Of a stretch of 11,876 nt of DNA, positions 5,983-11,876 are shown one piece after another (position 1 is the first letter of the stretch; each line of letters opens with the position of its first letter). The stretch lies in assembly GCA_018830415.1 (NCBI GenBank), contig JAHJSJ010000168.1:1-11876 (forward strand). The letters are read 5' to 3'. This DNA is from Alphaproteobacteria bacterium. Its GTDB lineage: Bacteria > Pseudomonadota > Alphaproteobacteria > Sphingomonadales > Sphingomonadaceae. The translations under genes and the position numbers were made by a program. The notes below the pieces were generated by a model. The model saw only the letters and a list, made by a program, of their open reading frames with translations. It ran no database searches and was not told the origin of the DNA.

Positions 5983-6777
5983 TCAGTTGAGCGACGGAGC
6001 CGCAGCGCCTTCCTCTGGCATCGGCACCTTGCCCTGCGCCAACTGACGTTCAAAGATCGTCCGCATCAGGTTGAGCGAGAACAGGTGCGCGTGAATCAGC
6101 ATCAGCAATCCGCTCTTTGACAGTTCTTCAAGCTTGGCGGCAGGCAGTTCGCGCAGTTTGTTTTCATCAACCATGCGGAACCCGCGATACACGAACGGCT
6201 TATCGGGCATGTCATTGCGGGTGATCGCGATTTCGCCGTCCATCAGGATGTCGAGCTTCGCCAGTTCATCGATGAACAGCTTGGTGCGCTGCCCCGCTTC
6301 TTCGAAGCGACGACAAAAGTCGAGCACGCCTTGGATGTACTCGGTCGGCTGGCCCCTATCATCAAACAGCGCCAAGCCATCGTCGCGCGCGCTAATCACA
6401 CCAACAGTCGGATCAAAGCATAGCGACATGTCTTCCACGCCCTGCTGCAACTTCGCGAGGATAAAAGGATAGCGCCGGACGTAAGCGGGAAGGTAGATCG
6501 CTTCCTTGATCTTCATGTCATCGCCGACGAAGGTGTTCACCCCTTCGTTGAGGCCGAACAGCGCGATCGGCAGCGGGTTTTCGCCCGAGGTAAATACGAT
6601 CGGGAAATGCCGCTGGGCATCGACGAATTCGTCCGAAGTTAGCGGCACCGCGTGGGTCGACGCGAGATAGGAGGCGCTTTCCAGCGTCCCGGCTTTCCAG
6701 GTCGCATGATCACGGCTGTTGAGCGGCAGAAGGTCTTTGTAGAACAACGGAAGTTGCGGTTGCGGCGCGCTGGCCAT
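5983..6777 (-). CDS. SapC family protein
   Basis: A 264-residue soluble protein. It is recognised by the family's opening, 'LPLFYKDLLPLNSRDHATWK' (9-28), followed by 'HFPIVFTSG' (58-66), 'ALFGLNEG' (72-79), 'YLPAYVRRYPF' (95-105) and the late segment 'YRGFRMVDENKLREL' (197-211). The name comes from a Campylobacter S-layer locus. In alphaproteobacteria such proteins often sit beside TonB-dependent receptors and flavin-dependent tryptophan halogenases, and their biochemical role is unclear. No such partner is present here. The ATG at 6777 has GGAG five bases upstream; an upstream in-frame start would run into the FAD dehydrogenase gene. It has no signal peptide. It follows the FAD gene by 112 bases on the same strand, with a hairpin between them. 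Confidence 0.85.
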   Translation of the reverse strand: MASAPQPQLPLFYKDLLPLNSRDHATWKAGTLESASYLASTHAVPLTSDEFVDAQRHFPIVFTSGENPLPIALFGLNEGVNTFVGDDMKIKEAIYLPAYVRRYPFILAKLQQGVEDMSLCFDPTVGVISARDDGLALFDDRGQPTEYIQGVLDFCRRFEEAGQRTKLFIDELAKLDILMDGEIAITRNDMPDKPFVYRGFRMVDENKLRELPAAKLEELSKSGLLMLIHAHLFSLNLMRTIFERQLAQGKVPMPEEGAAAPSLN

Positions 6778-6816
6778 GACGTCGTCTCCGGAAAATGAAG
6801 CGGTGGTGAAAATCCC

Positions 6817-6843
6817 TTCGGCGGAAAGGCAACCCCCGCCGAA
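6817..6843 (-). other. Hairpin between the FAD dehydrogenase and SapC-family genes
   Basis: TTCGGCGG (6817-6824) and CCGCCGAA (6836-6843) form an 8-bp perfect stem with an 11-base loop. On the minus strand the stem is followed by GGGATTTTC, not a clean T run, so it is at best a weak or partial terminator. It could equally stabilise the 5' end of the SapC-family message or mark a processing point. It starts about 40 bases before the SapC-family start codon. Confidence 0.5.
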
Positions 6844-6889
6844 AGCGCGGCCCTTAAGCGTTTGCAGGCCGGGGCGCAAGCCGCGTGGA

Positions 6890-8359
6890 TCAGCCGCGCG
6901 GGGCAGTGTGCAGGAGTTTCCCCGGATTGAGCAGATTGTCAGGATCAAGCGCGGCCTTGATCCGTTGCATCAGCGCTAGCGCCGCCGGATCGTGCAGCCG
7001 GGCAAGTTCATCAACCTTCATCTGCCCGATCCCGTGTTCGGCGCTGATCGATCCGCCCCATTGACTGACCAGATCATGGACTGCCGCACTGACCGCCTTG
7101 CCGTCGGCCTCCTCCCACACGCCGCGCTCCGCACCTTGTGGGGCGAGTACGTGGAAGTGGACATTACCATCGCCCAGATGCCCAAAGGCGACCGTGCGGG
7201 TGCCAGGAAAAGCGGATTCGATGGCGGGGGATGCGGCAAGGATAAACTCGGGCATTTTTTCGACCGGCACTGAAATATCGTGCTGCATCGCCGGGCCGAT
7301 CGCGCGTTCAGCGGATGAAATCGAATCGCGCAAAGTCCAGAAATCTTCTGCTTGCGTGTCATTCGCGGCGATCACGGCGTCGGCAATTACGCCATCTTCC
7401 AGTGCGGCGGCGAGGCCAGCCTCCATCGCCTCGCGCAAGGCGCCGCTGTCGCCGGTGGCCGAAACGCATTCGATCAAGGCGTTCCAATCGTGCCGTTCTG
7501 CCAAGGGCGCGCGCGCGGCGGGCAGGTGCGCCAGCACGCTGTCGAGGCAATGCGCAGGCACCACCTCAAAACCTTCCAGCGCATCACCCAGCGCGCGCTC
7601 CATCCGGCGCAGCAGTGCGCGCGCCTCGACAATTCCGCCAAGCCCAACCCAAGCCGTCGCCCGCCCGATCGGGGCAGGCAGCAGCCGCAAGGTCGCTGCC
7701 GTCACGATCCCCAGCGTGCCCTCCGAACCGATCAACAACTGCTTCAGATCGAACCCGCGATTGTCTTTTTTCAGGGGGGTCAGGGTATCGAGCACGTCAC
7801 CATTCGCCAGCACCGCTTCCAGCCCCAGCACCTGCGCGCGCATCGTGCCGTGGCGCAGCACCTGTGTGCCGCCCGCGTTGGTCGACACCAGCCCACCGAT
7901 GGTCGCCGAACCCTTGCCGCCGAGCGTTAGAGGAAAACGCATCCCCGCCGCCTCGGCCGCTTCGTGCAGATGTTGCAAGATCACGCCTGCCTCGCACAGC
8001 ACTTGCCCTGCCTCGGTATCAAGCGCGCGGATCGCGTCCATCCGCCGCAGCGACAGCAGCAGCGTGGTGCCGCTGGCGTCCGGGGTCGCACCGCCCGCCA
8101 TGCCGCTATTGCCGCCCTGCGGGACAATCGGCACGCCGTGCGCGGCGCACAGCCTGACCAGCGCCGCAACCTCAGCCGTAGTGGCAGGAGAGGCCAGCGC
8201 CAGCGCCCGCCCGGTATAGCGTCCGCGCCAATCGGTCAGCCACGCATCCATCCGGTCAGGCTCCACCGTCAGCCCGCGCGGGCCGAGCAGTGCGGCAGCC
8301 TCCGAAAGAAACGCTTCGGAGGTTGGCGAAGGGGCGGACGGTGCGGCGTGGTGCATCAT
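6890..8359 (-). CDS. FAD-linked D-2-hydroxyacid dehydrogenase (D-2-hydroxyglutarate / D-lactate type)
   Basis: A 489-residue flavoprotein of the FAD_binding_4 plus FAD-oxidase_C type, which oxidises D-2-hydroxyacids to 2-oxoacids and passes electrons to a carrier. FAD-domain motifs are 'VPQGGNSGMAGGATP' (79-93), 'GGLVSTNAGG' (155-164) and 'LIGSEGTLGIVT' (209-220). The C-terminal domain has 'HDISVPVEKMP' (360-370), the metal motif 'GHLGDGNVHFHV' (393-404, with His394 and His401) and 'AEHGIG' (440-445, with Glu441). These resemble D-2-hydroxyglutarate dehydrogenases more than glycolate oxidase, and no partner iron-sulfur subunit is adjacent. The start is the first of two tandem ATGs (8359), with GGAGG five bases upstream. 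In-frame ATGs at 8371 and 8410 lack such a site. An inverted repeat surrounds this ribosome site. The exact substrate is not settled by sequence. Confidence 0.9.
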   Translation of the reverse strand: MMHHAAPSAPSPTSEAFLSEAAALLGPRGLTVEPDRMDAWLTDWRGRYTGRALALASPATTAEVAALVRLCAAHGVPIVPQGGNSGMAGGATPDASGTTLLLSLRRMDAIRALDTEAGQVLCEAGVILQHLHEAAEAAGMRFPLTLGGKGSATIGGLVSTNAGGTQVLRHGTMRAQVLGLEAVLANGDVLDTLTPLKKDNRGFDLKQLLIGSEGTLGIVTAATLRLLPAPIGRATAWVGLGGIVEARALLRRMERALGDALEGFEVVPAHCLDSVLAHLPAARAPLAERHDWNALIECVSATGDSGALREAMEAGLAAALEDGVIADAVIAANDTQAEDFWTLRDSISSAERAIGPAMQHDISVPVEKMPEFILAASPAIESAFPGTRTVAFGHLGDGNVHFHVLAPQGAERGVWEEADGKAVSAAVHDLVSQWGGSISAEHGIGQMKVDELARLHDPAALALMQRIKAALDPDNLLNPGKLLHTAPRG

Positions 8360-8377
8360 TGTGGCCTCCATGCCACA
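8360..8377 (-). promoter_or_regulatory. Inverted repeat enclosing the ribosome binding site of the FAD dehydrogenase
   Basis: TGTGGC (8360-8365) and GCCACA (8372-8377) are perfect 6-bp arms separated by six bases. On the minus strand the GGAGG ribosome site lies partly in the loop and partly in the downstream arm, and the repeat abuts the ATG at 8359. As RNA it could mask the ribosome site; as DNA it could be a repressor operator, possibly for a GntR-type regulator. The repeat is seen directly; function is inferred. Confidence 0.4.
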
Positions 8378-8530
8378 GCTGGGCGCGATTATGCCACCAG
8401 TTTCGGGCAAAGCTGGCAGGCAGTTAAGCCGCGGTTCAATTCGTGGCGCTAAGGCAGAGCGTGGTTTTCATGCGCCGGATGCTGTTTTCCGCCGCGACCC
8501 GTGTCCTCCAAGGAGAGATATTTCCGCATC

Positions 8531-9103
8531 ATGCACGGCCTGTTTGCCTTTACGGCGCCGCTGGCGCTGATGCTGCCGGTGATGGCGGGGGCAGCCGGTT
8601 TGGCTGATCAGGCGGACGCCGTTCCCGCCCTGTCTGCACCGCAATGCGACGCCGCGCCCATGCAGGGCGAGCCGGCACTGGCCAATCCGCTGACAGCGTT
8701 TCGCGCCAGCGCCACCGCGCGGCAGGTGCGGATCGAACAGCGCGTGGTGGTGCGGATCGCTCCGCAGGGGCCTGCTGCCCGCCAGAACCTGCTTGCCCAG
8801 CTCCCGCAGCGCGATCTTGGCCCCCGTTTCGAGGAACGGCGCAAGGAAAAATGCGTTGCGCTGGAAGGCATCGCCGGGGTGCAGACCGGCAGCGGCAACC
8901 GCCTGGTGCTGTTCCTGCGCGACCAGCGGATGATCTCGGTCAACCTCGAAAAATCGTGCCGCGCGCGCGATTTCTACTCCGGCTTTTACGTCGAGAAAAA
9001 CGAGGACGGGCGGCTGTGCGTTGATCGCGACAAGTTGCAATCGCGCACCGGCGCACGCTGCGAAGTCGAAGTGATGCGCCAGTTGGTGGAAGTGCGCAAC
9101 TGA
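8531..9103 (+). CDS. Small exported protein of unknown function
   Basis: I do not recognise a named family. The 190-residue product begins with a hydrophobic stretch ending in 'MAGAAG' (18-23), consistent with a signal peptide and a periplasmic location. The mature part has a basic, charged middle (about 65-107) and five cysteines (39, 108, 143, 163, 177). The last four lie in the best-structured half, around 'KEKCVAL', 'EKSCRARDFYSGFYVEKNEDG' (140-160), 'LCVDRD' and 'GARCEVE', and could form two disulfides. Start choice is uncertain. AAGGAG lies 15 bases before this ATG, longer than usual. A GTG at 8501 would add ten residues with basic character suitable for a signal-peptide head, but has no ribosome site. 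It is divergent from the FAD dehydrogenase and precedes the DEAD-box gene by 145 bases. Codon style matches its neighbours. Confidence 0.78.
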   Translation: MHGLFAFTAPLALMLPVMAGAAGLADQADAVPALSAPQCDAAPMQGEPALANPLTAFRASATARQVRIEQRVVVRIAPQGPAARQNLLAQLPQRDLGPRFEERRKEKCVALEGIAGVQTGSGNRLVLFLRDQRMISVNLEKSCRARDFYSGFYVEKNEDGRLCVDRDKLQSRTGARCEVEVMRQLVEVRN

Positions 9104-9131
9104 CCGAATTGCGTCCCAAGCGCACGATTTC

Positions 9132-9155
9132 TTGACTTTTGCGAGTATTTGCGAG
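9132..9155 (+). repeat. Promoter-like element with a tandem TTTGCGAG repeat
   Basis: TTGACT (9132-9137) resembles a -35 element and is followed directly by two copies of TTTGCGAG (9138-9145 and 9148-9155), ten bases or one helical turn apart. No good -10 hexamer occurs at normal spacing, since GAAGGG is found there. The assignment as the DEAD-box promoter or an operator is therefore tentative; the repeat itself is clear. Confidence 0.35.
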
Positions 9156-9157
9156 AA

Positions 9158-9181
9158 GGGCGCGCCAACCTGATTGCGCCC
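9158..9181 (+). other. Inverted repeat in the leader of the DEAD-box gene
   Basis: GGGCGC (9158-9163) and GCGCCC (9176-9181) can form a 6-bp stem with a 12-base loop. No T run follows, so it is not a standard terminator for the upstream exported-protein gene. It would lie near the 5' end of a DEAD-box message if transcription starts near the element at 9132. Confidence 0.35.
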
Positions 9182-9248
9182 TACTGCGCCTCAGGGCCAG
9201 CAATCCCGGCAGCAACCCTGCCCGCTATTTTCGGACACCACCTACCGC

Positions 9249-10724
9249 ATGACATTCGCCGATCTCGGCCTCTCGCCTGAATTGCTCAAAGCCGTCGAAG
9301 ACGCAGGCTATACCACGCCAACTGCCATTCAGGCGCAGGCTATCCCCACCGTATTGATGATGCGCGACCTGATCGGCATTGCCCAGACCGGCACCGGCAA
9401 GACCGCCAGCTTCGTGCTGCCGATGATTGACGTGATGGCTGCGGGCCGCCGCCGCGCGCTGATGCCGCGTTCGCTGATCCTTGAACCGACCCGTGAACTC
9501 GCCGCGCAGGTGGCCGAGAATTTCGAGAAATACGGCAAGAACCACGATCTCAAAATGGCACTGCTGATCGGCGGCGTGCAGATGGGCGATCAGTTGAAGG
9601 CGCTGTCGGAAGGGGTCGATGTGCTGATTGCGACGCCGGGCCGGCTGATGGACCTGTTTGAACGCGGCAAGATCATGCTCAATGGCTGCGAGCTGCTGGT
9701 GATCGACGAGGCCGACCGGATGCTCGACATGGGGTTCATCCCCGACATCGAATTCATCTGTTCCAAGCTGCCAGAAGCGCGCCAGACGATGCTGTTTTCG
9801 GCCACCATGCCGCCGCCGATTGAAAAGCTGTCAAAGAAGTTTCTCACCAATCCCAAGCGGATCGAAGTGAGCCGCGCGGCTTCGACAAACGCTGATATCA
9901 CCGCTTTCAAGGTGCCGGTGAAATCGCGGTCGAAGAAAGACACGCTGCGCTGGTTCCTCGAAAATGATCTGGTCGAAACCGCGATCATCTTTGCCAACCG
10001 CAAGACGACGGTACGCGAGCTCAACCAGAGCCTGACCCGCTTCGGCTTCCGGTCGAGCGAAATTCACGGCGATATGGATCAGGGCAGCCGGATCAAGGAG
10101 CTTGATCGCTTCAAGGCGGGCGAGGTCAACATCCTCGTTGCCTCGGATGTTGCCGCGCGCGGGCTCGATATCAAGGGCGTCTCCCACGTGTTCAATTACG
10201 ACACGCCGTGGCACCCCGATGATTACGTCCACCGCATCGGCCGCACTGGCCGCGCCGGGGCTAAGGGCCGGGCTTTCACCTTCGTTGCGGAAGAAGACGC
10301 CGAGGCAATCAGCAATGTCGAAAAGCTGACCGGCAGCGCGATCAAGGTGTTCGGCAAGGACGACGTGCGCGTTGATCTCAGCGCCGCGATTGCCAAGGCC
10401 GAAGACGCCAAGGCTGATGCACCTGGACGCGAAGAGCGTGAGGAACGCGAGCCGCGCAAATCCCGCCGGGCACCGCGCGCTGAGCGCGAACCTCGCGCTG
10501 AACGTGCCCCGCGTGAAGATCCCGCGCCGCGTGAAGAGAGCGCCGAACCTGCAGAACGTCCGGCCAAGCCCCGCCGCGCCCGCGCCGAACGGCCTCAAGC
10601 CACCGAACGCGTCGCCGATGATCGCCAACCCCGCGTGCGCCGTTACAACGAAGACGATACGCCCGTGCCAGCAGGCGAATGGAACGGCCCGCGTCCGGGG
10701 TTTCTGGATGTGGGATTTGGGTGA
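9249..10724 (+). CDS. DEAD-box ATP-dependent RNA helicase with a charged C-terminal tail
   Basis: A 491-residue RNA helicase of the RhlE/DeaD class that unwinds short RNA duplexes in ribosome assembly or mRNA decay. All motifs are present in order: Q motif (Phe3; 'TPTAIQ' 23-28), I 'AQTGTGKT' (45-52), Ia 'PTRELA' (80-85), Ib 'TPGRLMD' (129-135), II 'DEAD' (153-156), III 'SAT' (184-186), IV 'IIFAN' (246-250), V 'ARGLDI' (303-308) and VI 'HRIGRTGRAG' (328-337). Residues about 390-470 form a low-complexity tail rich in Arg, Glu, Pro and Ala, likely disordered and RNA-binding, ending in a conserved-looking 'GPRPGFLDVGFG' (480-491). The ATG at 9249 starts exactly before the family's 'FADLGL'. It has only a weak ribosome site, and the upstream TTG at 9174 would add an unrelated 25 residues. 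The 145-base gap upstream may hold a regulated leader. Which paralogue it is (RhlE or other) cannot be fixed from one sequence. Confidence 0.95.
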   Translation: MTFADLGLSPELLKAVEDAGYTTPTAIQAQAIPTVLMMRDLIGIAQTGTGKTASFVLPMIDVMAAGRRRALMPRSLILEPTRELAAQVAENFEKYGKNHDLKMALLIGGVQMGDQLKALSEGVDVLIATPGRLMDLFERGKIMLNGCELLVIDEADRMLDMGFIPDIEFICSKLPEARQTMLFSATMPPPIEKLSKKFLTNPKRIEVSRAASTNADITAFKVPVKSRSKKDTLRWFLENDLVETAIIFANRKTTVRELNQSLTRFGFRSSEIHGDMDQGSRIKELDRFKAGEVNILVASDVAARGLDIKGVSHVFNYDTPWHPDDYVHRIGRTGRAGAKGRAFTFVAEEDAEAISNVEKLTGSAIKVFGKDDVRVDLSAAIAKAEDAKADAPGREEREEREPRKSRRAPRAEREPRAERAPREDPAPREESAEPAERPAKPRRARAERPQATERVADDRQPRVRRYNEDDTPVPAGEWNGPRPGFLDVGFG

Positions 10725-10728
10725 GGGG

Positions 10729-11876
10729 CTACCCCACCACCGTCACAAACGAATCCAGCACCCGCTTCTCGCCAGCATCCTCGAACAGGATGGTGAGCTT
10801 GTTGCCCTCCTGATCGATCACGCAGCCGGTGCCGAATTTGGCATGGCTGACCATTGCGCCAATCGCGACGTCTGACCGTGCGGGCGCGGCGAAGCTGGCG
10901 GCTGAGCGCGAGTTTTCGCGCACCCTGGCAGGCTTGGTATGATAACCCGACGTCAAAGCCCGCTGCCAGCCGGGGCCGCGCTGCTGTGCCCGGTCTGGCC
11001 GGTCACGCGCGACATGGGCGAAGGGGTCGTCCTGTTCGCTCCAGTTCGCCCGCCATAGGCTCGCGCCGCCGGTCAGGGTGGTTTCCTGATCGATATGCTC
11101 TTCCGGCAAGTCCTCGATAAAGCGCGAGGGGATGGAGCTGATCCACTGGCCATAGATGCGGCGGTTGGCGGCGTGCAGGATCACGCAGCGCCGCCGCGCG
11201 CGGGTAATCGCGACATAGGCAAGGCGGCGTTCTTCTTCGAGCGAGGCGAGGCCCCCTTCGTCAATCGCGCGCTGGGATGGAAACACGCCCTCTTCCCAGC
11301 CGACGCAGAACACATTGTCGAACTCCAGCCCCTTGGCGGCATGGATCGTCATGATTGTCACGGTTTCCTCGCTATCTGCGCGGTCATTATCCATGACGAG
11401 GCTGACATGTTCGAGGAAATCGCCGAGCGTCTCGTAATCCTCCATCGCGCGCGCGAGTTCGGAGAGGTTTTCCACCCGTCCGGCGCTTTCGGCAGTGCGA
11501 TCCGCGGCGAGCATGGCGTTATAGCCGCTCTCCTCCAGCACCAGCCGCAGCAGATCGGCGGGCGTCACCGTCTCCGCCGTCTCACGCCAATGCAGGAATT
11601 GCCGCATCAGCGCGCCAATCGTGTTCGCCGCGCGCGCGGGCAATTCATCACTATCCGCCAATTGCAGCGAGGCGGCGGCGAGCGGCAAGTTCATCGCCCG
11701 CGCGTGGCTGTGCATTGCCTCCAGCGCCTTGGCACCCAAACCGCGCTTGGGCTGGTTGTGGATGCGTTCAAACGCCAGATCGTCCTGCGGCTGCGCGATC
11801 AGCCGCAGATAGGCCAGCGCATCGCGGATTTCGGCGCGTTCGTAAAAGCGAAAACCGCCGATGATCCGGTAATTCA
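10729..11876 (-). CDS. uvrD: UvrD/PcrA-type ATP-dependent DNA helicase, N-terminal part outside the window
   Basis: The C-terminal 381 residues of a superfamily 1A 3'-5' DNA helicase used in nucleotide excision and mismatch repair. Counting from the first complete codon at the edge, visible parts are 'RIIGGFRFYERAEIRD' (3-18, motif IV region), 'TIHAAKGLEFD' (176-186, motif V), 'EEERRLAYVAITRAR' (213-227, motif VI) and a C-terminal Tudor-like domain (about 335-381) opening with 'GAMVSHAKFGTG'. That last domain mediates RNA polymerase contact in PcrA/UvrD, which separates this protein from Rep and RecB. The frame stays open to base 11876, so the gene is cut by the window, not truncated. Its TAG stop lies four bases from the DEAD-box stop on the other strand. 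Choice between the names uvrD and pcrA is a matter of convention. Confidence 0.93.
   Translation of the reverse strand, partial: NYRIIGGFRFYERAEIRDALAYLRLIAQPQDDLAFERIHNQPKRGLGAKALEAMHSHARAMNLPLAAASLQLADSDELPARAANTIGALMRQFLHWRETAETVTPADLLRLVLEESGYNAMLAADRTAESAGRVENLSELARAMEDYETLGDFLEHVSLVMDNDRADSEETVTIMTIHAAKGLEFDNVFCVGWEEGVFPSQRAIDEGGLASLEEERRLAYVAITRARRRCVILHAANRRIYGQWISSIPSRFIEDLPEEHIDQETTLTGGASLWRANWSEQDDPFAHVARDRPDRAQQRGPGWQRALTSGYHTKPARVRENSRSAASFAAPARSDVAIGAMVSHAKFGTGCVIDQEGNKLTILFEDAGEKRVLDSFVTVVG

Noticed and set aside
7098..8219. Plus-strand open frame opposite the FAD dehydrogenase
   Set aside because: Ser/Ala/Pro-rich translation with no domain, mirroring the conserved FAD domain on the other strand.
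8470..8600. Alternative frame starting MRRMLFSAATR before the exported protein
   Set aside because: It runs out of frame into the exported-protein gene and becomes Gly/Ala low complexity without family features.
1..11876. Mobile element, CRISPR array, defence or biosynthetic island
   Set aside because: No transposase, integrase, long terminal repeats, regular spacer repeats or atypical-composition block seen; genes are core housekeeping types.

Overview
The window is chromosomal housekeeping DNA of an alphaproteobacterium, most likely Sphingomonadales and probably Erythrobacteraceae. The reasons are the high-GC coding style, a clear cpdR gene (a response regulator characteristic of Alphaproteobacteria), the eukaryote-like homodimeric type of NADP isocitrate dehydrogenase, and a SapC-family protein of the kind common in sphingomonads. 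The genus call is inference from protein style, not a search. I see no insertion sequence, prophage, CRISPR array, toxin-antitoxin pair or defence island. I found no convincing new multi-gene system.

Layout. Bases 1-4020, all minus strand, read in transcription order: icd, then 19 bases later a protein fusing a GNAT acetyltransferase to a nitrilase-family amidohydrolase, then 66 bases later a CPA2-type cation:proton antiporter cut off by the left edge. Bases 4179-4362, minus strand, hold tRNA-Val(GAC) with a plausible promoter and a strong intrinsic terminator that separates it from icd. Bases 4376-4765 are cpdR (minus), divergent from an N-formylglutamate amidohydrolase family gene (4903-5889, plus). 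A two-way terminator at 5908-5946 separates that gene from a convergent SapC-family gene (5983-6777, minus), which follows an FAD-linked D-2-hydroxyacid dehydrogenase of the D-2-hydroxyglutarate/D-lactate type (6890-8359, minus). Then come a small exported protein of unknown function (8531-9103, plus) and a DEAD-box RNA helicase with a long charged tail (9249-10724, plus). The DEAD-box gene meets, tail to tail with four bases between, the C-terminal part of a UvrD/PcrA DNA helicase that runs off the right edge (10729-11876, minus).

Functionally the set is mixed: 2-oxoglutarate metabolism (icd; possibly the FAD enzyme), cell-cycle proteolysis control (cpdR), RNA and DNA unwinding, ion homeostasis and one tRNA. 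The parts most worth a second look are small: an 8-bp leader-trailer complementarity around tRNA-Val, paired palindromes upstream of icd, an inverted repeat enclosing the ribosome binding site of the FAD dehydrogenase, an acidic E-D ion-site motif in the antiporter, and the uncharacterised cysteine-containing exported protein. No stretch longer than 300 bases lacks a gene.
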